Shown: positions 50,961 through 61,455, counted from the stretch's first letter. The stretch is DNA of 64,000 bases from Actinorhabdospora filicis (GCF_030269765.1 NZ_BSTX01000001.1:972106-1036105), one strand, 5' to 3'. Translations and numbers: made by a program. Notes: generated from the letters alone by a model not told the origin.

Positions 50961-53014
50961 GTCTCCCGCCTACCCCAGTTGAACTCCTCGCGGATGCCGT
51001 TCTCGGTGAACTGCATCGGGTGCTCCTCGTCCACGTGCCGGCCCGGGTCCTTCTTGAAGCCGCCGGTGTCCATGAGGTCGTTGATCGGCAGGCCCACCGC
51101 CTGCCGCTCGGCCTTGCGCACGCCGTCGTCGTCGCCGCCGATCTCGACGCCGGGCTCACCGGTGCCGTTCAGCGAGTCGTAGGCGTGCGCCAGCTCGTGG
51201 TAGAGCACCGCCGACGGGGGCTTGAACTTCCGCTCGTAGTCGGGGTCGGAGGGGTCGAGGCCGGTGCCGGTGTAGTTCGGGTTGATCTGGATGTTGGCGT
51301 CACCGCCCAGGCCGAAGACCTGCCAGGAGATCTCGGTGCCGTTATCCTTGTCGAACTCCTTGATGACCACCTCGCGCTCGCCCGGCAGCCAGTCGTGGTG
51401 GGTCTCGCTGATCTTGCCGGTCAGGTTCTCGATCATCTGCTTGCCGGTGGGCGAGGCCGCGTACAGGTCGAGGTCGGCGCGAATGCGCTCCTCGAAGTCG
51501 TCGGTGCCACGCGCCTGGATGGAGTCGGCGTTGGCCACCTCGACCAGCTGCACCTTCTCGGTGTCATAGGCGGCGTCCTCGGGCTGGATGTAGGCGGTGT
51601 CCTTGCCCTGGCCGCCCCAGACCCGGTCGGAACCGAGGCCGCCGTACATGACGTCGTCACCGTCGCCGCCGTCGAGGGTGTCGTTGTCGCGGCCACCGGA
51701 CAGCAGGTCGTCGCCACTGCCGCCGCTGATGCGGTCGTCGCCCTTGCCACCCTCCAGGTAGTCCTTGCCGTCGCCGCCGTCGAGGGTGTCGTTCCCGTTC
51801 AGGCCGTAGATGATGTCCTTGCCGCCGCCACCGGAGATGACGTCATCGCCGTCCTGGCCGTCGAGATAGTCATCGCCCCCGAGGCCGACGATCGTGTCGT
51901 TGCCCTTGCCGCCGTAGGCCTCGTCACGGCCCGAGCCGCCGATGATCGTGTCGGCGCCGTCGCCGGTGTCGGCCTTGCCGCCTCCCTCGCCGAGGGACAC
52001 GAAGTCGTTGCCGCCGCGCGTGGTGACCCGGTCCTTTCCGGCCCCGGAGTAGACGGTGTCGTCGCCGTTCCCGGCGTCCACCACGTCATCGCCATCGCCG
52101 GTGGTGATGTAGGTGTGGCCGCCACCGGTGAGCACGAGGTCGTCGCCGTCACCGGCGATGAACGTGTGCTGGCCGCTGTTGCTCTTCTGGTCGGGACCGG
52201 CGATCAGGGTGTCCTTGCCCTCCCCACCGAACACGGTGATGCGGCTGGACGGGTCGTTGATCCCGATCATGTCGTCCCCGCCGCCACCCCGCACGGTCAG
52301 CTGGGTGCCGGGCGCGAAGGTCGTCTTGACGCCGTTGACCAGCACCACCGTCTCGCCGTTGGGTCCCTTGTTGACGGTGATGAGGTCGTTCCCGGCGCTG
52401 CCGTTGATCGCGTACGTCCCGTCCGGCAGGCGGATGACCCCACCCGGGGTCTTCGGCTCGGGTGGGGCGGCGTACGCACCCAGGCCGTTCACCATCGTCG
52501 TCCAGGCCGTACGCGCCGAGAACAACCGTGAGGTCTCGGCACGGACGGACTCCTCCAGCGCCTCCCGCAGGTCCTTGGCCGTCTGGACGGCGTTCTGGAC
52601 CTTCGTCGCCTGCTCGGTGGTCTCGGTGAGGAAGTTGATCGTCCTGTCCCCGGCGACGTTGCGGATCTGGCCGCGGATCGCGCTCTCGGCGCCGGACAGC
52701 TCCAGCTGCTTCTTGCGCAGCAGGTCGGCGATCGCCCGCAATGGCGCCGCCACGTTCGCCGCCGCCTCCTTCATCGAGGCGAGCTTGTTACGGACGGCCG
52801 ACTTGTGGGTCTCGTAGGACCCCCGGGCCTCGCCCTGCCATCCGGCGTCGAAGACCGCGCGGGCGGCCGACTCCAGGTCACCGGCGGAGCCGTCGGCGGC
52901 CATGGAGAAGGTCTCCCACGCCGCCGCGGCCAGGTCGATGCGGGCCGGGTCGGCGGCCAGGTTCCAGTGCCGCCGGTCGACGACGACTGTGGTGGCGGTG
53001 TCGTTCAGGCTCAC
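50951..53014 (-). CDS. WXG-like/RTX-repeat protein with C-terminal M91-type zinc metallopeptidase (candidate T7SS effector)
   Basis: 687 residues from GTG 53014, overlapping the small partner by GTGA. Residues 1-180 are helical with an ESX-like GWQGEARGSYETHK; no signal peptide. Residues ~200-505 carry about fifteen RTX calcium-binding nonapeptides (GGxGxDxxx, for example GGDGDDVMYG). The C terminus has the zinc site HELAH (606-610) in SAVLYHELAHAYDSL and resembles M91/NleD peptidases. This layout fits a calcium-folded protease effector exported by a type VII system. No T7SS genes are in the window; export route and target are inference. Confidence 0.82.
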   Translation of the reverse strand: MSLNDTATTVVVDRRHWNLAADPARIDLAAAAWETFSMAADGSAGDLESAARAVFDAGWQGEARGSYETHKSAVRNKLASMKEAAANVAAPLRAIADLLRKKQLELSGAESAIRGQIRNVAGDRTINFLTETTEQATKVQNAVQTAKDLREALEESVRAETSRLFSARTAWTTMVNGLGAYAAPPEPKTPGGVIRLPDGTYAINGSAGNDLITVNKGPNGETVVLVNGVKTTFAPGTQLTVRGGGGDDMIGINDPSSRITVFGGEGKDTLIAGPDQKSNSGQHTFIAGDGDDLVLTGGGHTYITTGDGDDVVDAGNGDDTVYSGAGKDRVTTRGGNDFVSLGEGGGKADTGDGADTIIGGSGRDEAYGGKGNDTIVGLGGDDYLDGQDGDDVISGGGGKDIIYGLNGNDTLDGGDGKDYLEGGKGDDRISGGSGDDLLSGGRDNDTLDGGDGDDVMYGGLGSDRVWGGQGKDTAYIQPEDAAYDTEKVQLVEVANADSIQARGTDDFEERIRADLDLYAASPTGKQMIENLTGKISETHHDWLPGEREVVIKEFDKDNGTEISWQVFGLGGDANIQINPNYTGTGLDPSDPDYERKFKPPSAVLYHELAHAYDSLNGTGEPGVEIGGDDDGVRKAERQAVGLPINDLMDTGGFKKDPGRHVDEEHPMQFTENGIREEFNWGRRETYS

Positions 53015-53349
53015 AGTGGCTCCCTCGTCCCGCAGCGGCAGGCCTCGGCCTGCTTGCGGGCCTCGTCCGCGTCGGTCTCCTGGTAGGCGAAAGCGGTGCG
53101 CAGGACCAGGTCGGCGTCCCGGTCCAGGACGTCGGCGATGCCCTCCACGCCGGTTCCGGCCGCCTCGTAGACGTCCTCGTAGGCGGACGACGCGGACGCG
53201 GCGGGATTGATGTTCCCGAAGGCCGAAGCCGGGATCAGCGCGTCCGACCGCAGGGTGCGCAGCGCGTCCCGGCGGTTCTTGGCCACGGCGAGGGTGTCAC
53301 GGGACAGCACGGCCAGCAGAGCGGGACTGGCGCGCAACTCATCGGTCAT
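53011..53349 (-). CDS. Small ESX-like partner of the RTX-metallopeptidase
   Basis: 112 residues, helical, no signal peptide: MTDELRASPALLAVLSRDTL then IADVLDRDADLVLRTAFAYQ and the Y-x-E-T-D-A-D-like YQETDADEA, which resembles the YxxxD/E T7SS export signal at the end of the second helix. The stop overlaps the RTX start (GTGA), so the pair is co-made, as WXG partners usually are. Cys in EACRCGTREP. Family assignment is by context and helical layout. Confidence 0.7.
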   Translation of the reverse strand: MTDELRASPALLAVLSRDTLAVAKNRRDALRTLRSDALIPASAFGNINPAASASSAYEDVYEAAGTGVEGIADVLDRDADLVLRTAFAYQETDADEARKQAEACRCGTREPL

Positions 53350-53428
53350 GCGGAGGAGGCTATCCGGTTCATGCCACGTCTCTCCTCAATGGACAGTGAC
53401 CCCGCGGTTTCGCCCTACAATCCCTGGG

Positions 53429-54208
53429 ATGAGGCGAATCGTCGGCGTCCACGGGGTCCATCAGTACCGTCCCGGCGACCCGCTCGGGATCGCCGCCGTG
53501 CTGTCGGCGCGGTGGGGGGCCGAGATCCGGCTGCGGGTGCGTTCGGAGGTCTCCGTCGCCTACTACGCCGATCTGCTGCGCAAGCCCGGTGTTTACGCCG
53601 AGCCGCTGAACACCGACCGGCTCGACGCCGACGCGTGGTCCTTCGCACGGGCGTTCCTGGCCGCGCGGCTGCCCGACCTGCGCGATGAGGCCGGCCGGAT
53701 GCGGGTGACGCCCAAGACGGCCGCGGCGATCCTGGCCGGGCGGCGGGGCCTGCCGGGCAAGTCCACGCACGGTTTCGTGGCGGCCTACGCGCGGGAGACG
53801 ACGCGGTTCCTGCGGACCGAGGGCGGCTTCCGGCCACGGGAGGCGGTGGTGGACCGGGTGGCGCGGCGGTTCGGTGGCGCCGACGTGGTGATCGCGCACG
53901 GGCTCGGGGCGATTGTCGCCTACGAGACACTGTGGACCCATTCAGGGATTGAGATCCCGCTCCTGGTCACCGTCGGCTCACCGGTGACCTCGGCCGACTT
54001 CGCCGGCGCGGCCCTGACCGCGCCGGGCTGGAAGCGTCCGCCCAATGTGGAGCGGTGGGTCGACCTCACCGGGCCGCGCGACCTCCTCGGGGGCGGCGAG
54101 CGGCCGGGTGAGGTGGAACTGCGCCAGTGCGGGGCGCACTTCGACTTCCACCGCCCGGAAACGTACCTGCGCGACGGCCGGGTCGCGCGGGCGGTCGAGG
54201 GCGGCTAG
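53429..54208 (+). CDS. Alpha/beta-hydrolase-fold protein lacking the nucleophile Ser
   Basis: 259 residues from ATG 53429. N-terminal strand and oxyanion-type motif MRRIVGVHGVHQYRPGDP. The nucleophile elbow normally reads GHSLGSVVAYE; here it is AHGLGAIVAYETLW with Gly in place of Ser. LLVTVGSPVTSADF and the final CGAHFDFHRPETYL keep the family His region. It is probably non-catalytic or uses another residue. It shares a CTAG stop overlap with the convergent MBL gene. Confidence 0.72.
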   Translation: MRRIVGVHGVHQYRPGDPLGIAAVLSARWGAEIRLRVRSEVSVAYYADLLRKPGVYAEPLNTDRLDADAWSFARAFLAARLPDLRDEAGRMRVTPKTAAAILAGRRGLPGKSTHGFVAAYARETTRFLRTEGGFRPREAVVDRVARRFGGADVVIAHGLGAIVAYETLWTHSGIEIPLLVTVGSPVTSADFAGAALTAPGWKRPPNVERWVDLTGPRDLLGGGERPGEVELRQCGAHFDFHRPETYLRDGRVARAVEGG

Positions 54209-54966
54209 ATCAAGTACTCGGCCCCCGAACGGGCCAGGTCGATGGGACCGGTGAACGCCGAGGCCGCCTCCGCGAGGGTGCGCTCCTCCGAACCCCAGGC
54301 CTTCACCAGGTGCGTCAGCACCAGCTTGCCGACCCCCGCCTTCGTGGCGTGCTCGCCCGCCTCCTTGCCGGTGAGGTGGACGTTCGGCGGGTTGTCGCGG
54401 CCCTCCAGGTAGGACGCCTCGCACAGGAACAGGTCACTGTGCTGCGCCAGGCGCACCAGGGCCTCGCAGGGACCGGAGTCCGAGGAGTAGGCCAGGGACC
54501 GTCCATTGTGGGTGAGCCGGACGCCGTAGGTCTCCACCGGGTGCGACACCAGGTCCACCGTCACCCCGAAGGGCCCGAGCTCGAAGGAGCCGGGCGCCAT
54601 CGGATGGAAGGCGTAGACGTCGCGCAGGGAGGGCGCGATGTGCTCCTCGCCCGCGCCGCCGTAGGCCTCCATGAGCCGCGCCTCGGTGTCGCGCGGGCCG
54701 TAGACGGGGATGCGCGGGAAGGGCGCGCCCGGGGCGTACCGGCGCATCACCACGTACGTGCAGGCGTCCAGGACGTGATCGGCGTGCAGATGCGTGAGCA
54801 TGATCGCGTCGATCGAATGGGGGTCCATGTGCCGCTGGAGCGCCCCGAGGGAACCCGAGCCGAAGTCGATGAGCAGCCGGAACCCGTCGGCCTCCACGAC
54901 GTAGGCCGAGCACGGCGACTCGGGGCCGGGGAAGCTCCCCGCGCAGCCGATGATCGTCAGTTTCAC
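54205..54966 (-). CDS. MBL-fold phosphodiesterase, Rv1339-like (class II-type cAMP phosphodiesterase candidate)
   Basis: 253 residues from GTG 54966 behind GAGGTGGGG. Starts VKLTIIGCAGSFPGPESPCSAYVVE-like (shown in outline), with the zinc motif LTHLHADHVLD, SDSGPCEALVRLA and VLTHLVKAWGSEERT. Same gene order as M. tuberculosis Rv1339, next to murI; Rv1339 has been characterised as an atypical cAMP phosphodiesterase. The substrate in this organism is inferred. Confidence 0.85.
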   Translation of the reverse strand: MKLTIIGCAGSFPGPESPCSAYVVEADGFRLLIDFGSGSLGALQRHMDPHSIDAIMLTHLHADHVLDACTYVVMRRYAPGAPFPRIPVYGPRDTEARLMEAYGGAGEEHIAPSLRDVYAFHPMAPGSFELGPFGVTVDLVSHPVETYGVRLTHNGRSLAYSSDSGPCEALVRLAQHSDLFLCEASYLEGRDNPPNVHLTGKEAGEHATKAGVGKLVLTHLVKAWGSEERTLAEAASAFTGPIDLARSGAEYLI

Positions 54967-55042
54967 GTGGACCCCACCTCGTCGTGACCGCCCGATATCC
55001 CGGTATCTCGGCAATGCCCGTCCGGTTCTTCCATGATCCGAC

Positions 55043-55852
55043 TCATCGCGTCACCTCGCCGAAAGCGTCGGCCCGCACATCGGCCAGCTGCGGACCGAGG
55101 AACCGCCGCGCCAGCCGGGCGAAGGCGGCCGCGTCACCGGTGGCGAGGAAACGGTGCACCGGGGTACCGCCGCCGTCGGCGAGCAGGCCCTTGTCGGTGA
55201 GCACCCGGTAGAGCTGCCGGGCCGTCTCCTCCGCGCTCGAAACCAGCGTCACGTCGTCTCCCATCACCAGGCCGATGAGCCCGGCAAGCAACGGATAGTG
55301 CGTGCATCCGAGGACAACGGTGTCGACATCCGCACGTTGTAGCGGCTCAAGGTAGGCCGATGCCAGCCCGAGTAGCTGTCGTCCGGTTGTCACTCCGCGC
55401 TCGACGAAGTCCACGAAAGCCGGTGCCGCGACGGAGGTGACGGTCAGGTGCGGGGCGGCGGAGAAGGCGTCGGCGTAGGCGCCGGAGTTGATGGTGGCGT
55501 TGGTGCCGACGACGCCGACGCGCCCGTTGCGGGTGGCGGCCACGGCCCGGCGCACGGCGGGGCGGATGACCTCGACGACGGGGATCGAGTAGCGCTCGCG
55601 GGCGTCGTGCAGGCAGGCCGCGCTGGCGGTGTTGCAGGCGATGACGAGGGCTTTGACGCCCTGGTCGACGAGGTGGTCGCAGGCGGCGAGGGAGTGGCGC
55701 CGCACGTCCGCGATCGGCTTGGGGCCGTAGGGGACGTTCAGGGTGTCGCCCACGTAGAGGAGACTCTCGGCGGGCAGCTGGTCGAGGACCGCACGGGCCA
55801 CCGTCAGACCGCCGACGCCGGAGTCGAAGATCCCGATAGGTGCGTCCGTCAC
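55043..55852 (-). CDS. murI: Glutamate racemase
   Basis: 269 residues. The two catalytic cysteines are in [12 protein letters not shown] (~74) and [10 protein letters not shown] (~184); substrate motifs [24 protein letters not shown] and NATINSGAY. It makes D-glutamate for peptidoglycan. Upstream of the Rv1339-like gene with a 76-bp gap; part of the conserved clpS...murI block. Confidence 0.95.
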   Translation of the reverse strand: MTDAPIGIFDSGVGGLTVARAVLDQLPAESLLYVGDTLNVPYGPKPIADVRRHSLAACDHLVDQGVKALVIACNTASAACLHDARERYSIPVVEVIRPAVRRAVAATRNGRVGVVGTNATINSGAYADAFSAAPHLTVTSVAAPAFVDFVERGVTTGRQLLGLASAYLEPLQRADVDTVVLGCTHYPLLAGLIGLVMGDDVTLVSSAEETARQLYRVLTDKGLLADGGGTPVHRFLATGDAAAFARLARRFLGPQLADVRADAFGEVTR

Positions 55853-55973
55853 CTACGGGAGCGTACGCGCCGAACACGGTTCGTGGCAGTCGTCGGCGCG
55901 GCGGTTGTCACGAAGGTGACAGGTGAGCGCGATCACGTCGCGACGCTGCTGTGCTAGGGGGTGGGAGGGGGAA

Positions 55974-55997
55974 GTGGCCCGGCCCACGCCGGGCCAC
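55974..55997. terminator. Terminator hairpin
   Basis: Perfect 10-bp stem GTGGCCCGGC with a 4-nt loop, just beyond the stop of the small membrane protein gene. Confidence 0.75.
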
Positions 55998-56005
55998 CGC
56001 CGATG

Positions 56006-56371
56006 TCAGGACGCCTGTGCGGTCAGCACGATGCCGGTCACGAAGACCACCGTGCTGGACGCCAGCAGCAGCCACGGCGTCTGCCGCGCCCGGGTCATCG
56101 GGAAGGCGGCGATGGCCAGCCCGAGCCCGACGAGGCCGGTGACGACGATGGCCGGCTCGAACCAGCCCGGGGTCTTGCCGCCGAGGATGAGGATCAGGTC
56201 GATCAGGCCCAGGATCAGGCCGCACACGGCCAGGCACAGGGCCCACGCGCACACGCCCATGAGCCTGCGCAGCCGCACGTCCGGCACGGGCTGCGTGCCC
56301 GGTGCCCCCTGGGCGGTGCGCGGCGCCTCGGTCGGCACCATCGGCGTTCGCGGCGAGGTCTGAATGCTCAT
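56006..56371 (-). CDS. Small membrane protein between murI and cysM
   Basis: 121 residues from ATG 56371 (MSIQTSPRTPMVPTEAPRTA). After a Pro/Thr-rich cytoplasmic start come about three to four hydrophobic segments (GVCAWALCLAVCGLILGLIDLILIL, PAIVVTGLVGLGLAIAAFP, TPWLLLASSTVVFVTGIVL in outline). It occupies the place of the rhomboid Rv1337 in mycobacteria but shows no rhomboid GxSx catalytic motif. Function unknown. Confidence 0.7.
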   Translation of the reverse strand: MSIQTSPRTPMVPTEAPRTAQGAPGTQPVPDVRLRRLMGVCAWALCLAVCGLILGLIDLILILGGKTPGWFEPAIVVTGLVGLGLAIAAFPMTRARQTPWLLLASSTVVFVTGIVLTAQAS

Positions 56372-56415
56372 GCTGCCCGACTCTACTCGTGACCTGGGAT
56401 AACGCAACCATGCAG

Positions 56416-56438
56416 GACCGTCCCCGTGGAGGGGACGG

Positions 56439-56440
<2 letters not shown>
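56416..56440 (-). terminator. Terminator hairpin after cysM
   Basis: Perfect 10-bp stem GACCGTCCCC/GGGGACGGTC with a 5-nt loop, overlapping the cysM stop. Confidence 0.75.
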
Positions 56441-57673
<1,233 letters not shown>

Positions 57674-57752
57674 GGTCGTTCTCTTTCACGGGGAGGGTGA
57701 TGAATCGGTCGGGCGCGGGCACCGACACGCCGCCGCGGGGACGGCTCAGAGG

Positions 57753-58235
57753 TCAGTGCCGGTCGGCACAGTCGTACACGATCGAGGTAGGCGTGTGCCC
57801 GATCTTGTACGTCTGGACGGCGAGCTCGTCGCCGGTGAGCTCGATCGGCTCCTCGGTGATCTCCCCGTCCACGATGCGGAAGGAGCGCACGTCGGCGGTC
57901 TCCTCGGCACGGGTGGAGACCAGCACGTAGTGCGCGCCGGGCTCGCCGGCGAACTTCACGTCGGTGCGGGAGGGGTAGGCCTCGGTGGCGGTGTGGGAGT
58001 GGTAGATGACGACGGGCTCTTCGTCCCGGTCGTCCATCTCGCGCCACACGGCCAGCTGCTCGCTCGCGTCGAAACGGTAGAACGTCGGCGAGCGCTCCGC
58101 GTTGATCATCTCGATGTGGCGGAGGGGTGCGTCGGACCCGGCGGGACCCGCGATGACGCCGCACGCCTCGTCCGGGTGGTCCCGGCGGGCATGCGCGACC
58201 ATCGCGGCCACGAGCGCACGGTCGATCCTCAGCAC
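57753..58235 (-). CDS. mec: JAMM/MPN metallopeptidase Mec
   Basis: 160 residues from GTG 58235; a GTG at 58268 overlapping the DUF2017 stop (GTGA) would add 11 residues and is possible. JAMM zinc site: E in PDEACGVIAGP, HSHTATEAYPSRTD (HxH-x10-D-type). Releases cysteine from CysO-Cys. The C terminus (after EEPIELTGDELAV) is about 25 residues longer than in M. tuberculosis and contains one Cys. Order mec, cysO, cysM is conserved. Confidence 0.92.
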   Translation of the reverse strand: MLRIDRALVAAMVAHARRDHPDEACGVIAGPAGSDAPLRHIEMINAERSPTFYRFDASEQLAVWREMDDRDEEPVVIYHSHTATEAYPSRTDVKFAGEPGAHYVLVSTRAEETADVRSFRIVDGEITEEPIELTGDELAVQTYKIGHTPTSIVYDCADRH

Positions 58236-58264
58236 GTCCGACAGCCTACCCGCTTTGTTTCCGG

Positions 58265-58762
58265 TCACCACCCCGCGACCGAGTGCACCAGGGACTCCTG
58301 GAGTTCGGTCAGCAGGTAGTAGAAGCCCAGTGCCGCCGCACGTGGTGAGGCCTCGTCGGCGAGGACGGCGTCCTGGATCTCGCCGATGACATCGGTGGAT
58401 TCGCTGATGTCGAGACGGATGCCGAGGGTGAGGCGGATGTCGGTGATGGCGCGCAGCCAGGCCTCGGCGGTCTCGTCGCCGAGGCGGACCTCGCCGCCCT
58501 CGGCGGGGAGGGTGTCCAGGAGCACATCGATCTGGGCGATCTTGGTGCCGGACAGCTCGGAGTCGGTGAGCCGGTGGAACTCGGCGGCGTCGTCGCGGGA
58601 GTCGTTGTAGGCGTCCGGGAACAGCCGCAGCGTCACCGGGTCGTCGGTGTCGTGGGCGCGGACGAGACCGGCGATGCGCTGTGCGGTGTCGCGGATGGCC
58701 TCGGCCTCGGACGGTTCGAAACTGGCCACGCACTCGTGGCCCTCACGAATGAAGGCTCTCAA
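58265..58762 (-). CDS. DUF2017 domain-containing protein
   Basis: 165 residues from TTG 58762 with AGAGGA upstream. Mostly helical: GHECVASFEPSEAEAIRDTA, ETAEAWLRAITDIRLTLG, GFYYLLTELQESLVHSV. DUF2017 is always found between clpS and mec in Actinobacteria (Rv1332); function unknown, and I add nothing beyond context. 20 bp after clpS. Confidence 0.9.
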   Translation of the reverse strand: MRAFIREGHECVASFEPSEAEAIRDTAQRIAGLVRAHDTDDPVTLRLFPDAYNDSRDDAAEFHRLTDSELSGTKIAQIDVLLDTLPAEGGEVRLGDETAEAWLRAITDIRLTLGIRLDISESTDVIGEIQDAVLADEASPRAAALGFYYLLTELQESLVHSVAGW

Positions 58763-58782
58763 TGGGGGTCCTCTGCGGCGGT

Positions 58783-59073
58783 CTACTGGCGCTCTACGGT
58801 GGCCCAGAGGCCGTGCGCGTGGAGGCGGGTGGCGTCGAATTCCATGCGCTCGCGGGCACCGAAGGAGACGGTGGCGCGGCCCTTGTTATGGACGTCGAGC
58901 ATGAGCCGCTCTGCCTTGTCGCGGTTGTATCCGAAGAGCTTCTGCAGCACCCAGGTCACGTAGCTCATCAGGTTCACGGGGTCGTTGTGGACGACCGTCG
59001 TCCAGGGACGATCGGGGTCGATTCGCTCCTCGTGTTCCGTCACGACGTCCGGACTCGCCAGTGGTGCTCCCAT
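58783..59073 (-). CDS. clpS: ATP-dependent Clp protease adaptor ClpS
   Basis: 96 residues from ATG 59073; GTG 59100 is an alternative. Core: [28 protein letters not shown] with the N-degron-binding Asn-Asp, then [19 protein letters not shown] and [17 protein letters not shown]. It brings N-end-rule substrates to ClpC/ClpA. First gene of the block clpS, DUF2017, mec, cysO, cysM. Confidence 0.93.
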   Translation of the reverse strand: MGAPLASPDVVTEHEERIDPDRPWTTVVHNDPVNLMSYVTWVLQKLFGYNRDKAERLMLDVHNKGRATVSFGARERMEFDATRLHAHGLWATVERQ

Positions 59074-59220
59074 GCCTCCATCGTGCCACTCCCGTGCCAC
59101 CCGCGTGGGCCGACGGTCGGCGTTCGGGGGATGGGGTGGCGGGGTATGGGGCCGGACGATGGGGTCGCAGGAGGCAGGAAACGGGCGTTGCGGCGGTTAG
59201 CGGATTCGCGGGGTGGTTCC

Positions 59221-59448
59221 TCAGCCGGTGGCCTCGCGGGCGGTGAGGGCGTCGCGCAGGACGGCGACCTCGGCGCGGGTCTCCTCCAGTTCGGCGCGCA
59301 GCCCGGCGAGGGCGTCGTGGAGTTCGTCGACGCCGCGCGCGGTGCGCAGCCGCAGGTCCGCGATCGCCTGCTCGGTGCCGCTCCGGAAGGCCTTCTCGGC
59401 GGCGCGGTCGACGCGGCGGTCGATGCGCTTCAGCAGCTTCCTCAACAC
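59221..59448 (-). CDS. Small coiled-coil protein
   Basis: 75 residues from GTG 59448. A basic helical start (MLRKLLKRIDRRVDRAAEKAF) runs into a long coiled coil (GVDELHDALAGLRAELEETR, AEVAVLRDALTAREATG). 12 bp after the glycosyltransferase stop, so co-transcribed with it. No known family; possibly an assembly or membrane-edge factor for that enzyme. Confidence 0.65.
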   Translation of the reverse strand: MLRKLLKRIDRRVDRAAEKAFRSGTEQAIADLRLRTARGVDELHDALAGLRAELEETRAEVAVLRDALTAREATG

Positions 59449-59460
59449 GGTGGTCGGCTC

Positions 59461-61455
59461 CTAGAGGCTCAGGGCGAGGGACATGCGCTCGGCGAACCGG
59501 GCGGGCGCGAACAGGTCGGCGATCTCGGCGTAGGCGCCGGCGTCGACCTCGTCGTCGAGGACGGCGGCGACGGCGTCCAGGGCCGCGCCCGGGGTGTACT
59601 CGCCGAAGGCGCGGTAGCCGCGCACGCCGCCGAGGATCTCGCGGGAGCCGATCTTGTCGTAGGTGACGATCCGCAGGCGCTGCTGGACGGCCTCCACCAC
59701 GGCCAGCGGCATCGGGTCGTCGAGGCTGGGCAGCAGCAGGACGTCGGCGGCGGCCAGTTCCTCGCGGACGCGGCGACGCGGCAGGGCGCCGCGCCAGTCG
59801 ACCAGCGGGGACAGCATCGCGTTCGCCCCTAGGCGGGCCGAGCGCTGCCCGTACCAGGCGAAGTCCCAGGGCAGCCCGTCCAGGTGGGCGCGTTCGGCGA
59901 CGCGGCTGAACAGGTCGGCGCCCTTGCGGTCCTGGACGCTGCCCACCATCACCACGCGCGGCCGCTCCCCCACCCCGGCCGACGCGTGCGGCGGCCGGTC
60001 GTCGTCGGGGACGGTGTTGTACACGACGAGGGGGTCCACGGCGCCCAGGCCGCGGTAGAAGTCGGCCTGCGCGCGCGAGACGCACAGGAGCCGCAGGCGC
60101 GGCATGAGCCGCTCCAGCAGCTCGTGCCGCTCGCCCCTGGTGGCGGCCTCGTGGGCGTAGACGTAGGCGGTCTCGTGGGCGTAGACGACGGTGGGGACGC
60201 CGGTGCCGAGCAGCCGCTCGGCGAAGCGCCCGCCAATGGCGTGCCGCCAGAAGAACGCCAGGCTGTTGATCAGGACCGTCTCGCAGCCCTCGATGGCCGC
60301 GGCGATCTCGTCGAGGGTGGTGAAGGCGGTGACGTCGACGTAGCGGACGTCGACCGGCGCCGAGGCGACCAGCTCGCGCGTGTACGTCAGGACCGGGACG
60401 GCCACGCCGGTCTGGTAGGTGAAGTCGGTGCCGAGCACGGCCAGCGAGCGCGGCCGCCGCACGCGTTCGCGCAGGTCGTCCAGGGCCCGCTCGGACAGCG
60501 TCCGCGAGCGCTTGACGGGCGCGGCGGCCGGGCGCGGGCCGGGCATGGCCGCGGCGGTGACGGCGTCCACGATGCGCGCGGCGGGGTCGGCGAGGAAGGC
60601 GAGGTGGTGCTCGACGGGCTCACCGGCGGCGTTGCCGCGGAAGACGCCGTCGGCGGCCAGCCGCAGCGCGATCTCGCCGAGCTCGCCGATGGTGGCGGCG
60701 GAGCGGACGAGGGGGTGCCGCAGCGGGGGGAACACGCACGGGCCGGTCGTGTAGTGGACGAGGGGGACGCCCGCCAGCAGCGTCGCCGGGTACAGCGTGG
60801 ACAGGGCGGTGATCACGAGGTCGTAGCCGTCCACATCGGGCGGGCCGGGTTCGACGCGGACGTCGACCTCGCCGTGCGCGCGCAGCTCGCGGGCCGCCTC
60901 GCGCCACTGCGAGGGCTTGCCGGGCGGCTCGTCGGCGATGAGGATCCGCAGCGGGCCGGTCCGCCCGCGCCGGTGCACCGCCGAGCGGGCCGCGCGCAGC
61001 AGGTCCGGGTCGTCGGACAGGCCGGGGAAGCCGGTGACGGCCACGGCGGTGTCGGGACCTGCGTCCCGCACGCCCTTGGGTCCCCACACGCACACGGCGG
61101 CCGGTCCGGTGGCCGCGAAGGCGTCCCGCTCCCCCGCCGCGCCCTCCACCCGCCACACCATCGCGTGGTGGCGGTCCTGGACCAGCGTCACCGGCAGCTC
61201 GCGCGAGAAGGACCGCGACAGCCGCTGCCCGTAGGGGGTGCGGTCGGTGAACAGGACGAGGCGGTCGGCGCCGGCCAGCCGGGCGCGGACGCGCGACTCC
61301 AGCAGGTCGGGGAGATCGGCGTCGGCCACCGCCTCCCCCGGGGCGACCAGGTCGGCCAGCACCTCCGCGTCGTGCCCGGCGTCGCGCGCCGCGGTGACGA
61401 TGGAGTGGGCGGCCGCGCGGGCGCGGGCGTCCTCGACGAAGACGGCGATACGCAT
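59461..61455 (-). CDS. Long glycosyltransferase (GT4-like C-terminal half)
   Basis: 664 residues from ATG 61455 (MRIAVFVEDARARAAAHSIV); the open frame further upstream runs against pncB and is not used. The N-terminal ~330 residues form two Rossmann-like halves with LVLFTDRTPYGQRLSR and VVVH-type phosphate loops (GPCVFPPLRHPLVRSAATIG). The C-terminal half is GT-B: YVYAHEAATRGERHELL, VVYNTVPDDDRPP, VMVGSVQDRKGADLFSR and LLLPSLDDPMPLAVVEA with the donor-binding acidic pair. It probably acts on a cell-wall polymer. Divergent from pncB. Confidence 0.82.
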   Translation of the reverse strand: MRIAVFVEDARARAAAHSIVTAARDAGHDAEVLADLVAPGEAVADADLPDLLESRVRARLAGADRLVLFTDRTPYGQRLSRSFSRELPVTLVQDRHHAMVWRVEGAAGERDAFAATGPAAVCVWGPKGVRDAGPDTAVAVTGFPGLSDDPDLLRAARSAVHRRGRTGPLRILIADEPPGKPSQWREAARELRAHGEVDVRVEPGPPDVDGYDLVITALSTLYPATLLAGVPLVHYTTGPCVFPPLRHPLVRSAATIGELGEIALRLAADGVFRGNAAGEPVEHHLAFLADPAARIVDAVTAAAMPGPRPAAAPVKRSRTLSERALDDLRERVRRPRSLAVLGTDFTYQTGVAVPVLTYTRELVASAPVDVRYVDVTAFTTLDEIAAAIEGCETVLINSLAFFWRHAIGGRFAERLLGTGVPTVVYAHETAYVYAHEAATRGERHELLERLMPRLRLLCVSRAQADFYRGLGAVDPLVVYNTVPDDDRPPHASAGVGERPRVVMVGSVQDRKGADLFSRVAERAHLDGLPWDFAWYGQRSARLGANAMLSPLVDWRGALPRRRVREELAAADVLLLPSLDDPMPLAVVEAVQQRLRIVTYDKIGSREILGGVRGYRAFGEYTPGAALDAVAAVLDDEVDAGAYAEIADLFAPARFAERMSLALSL

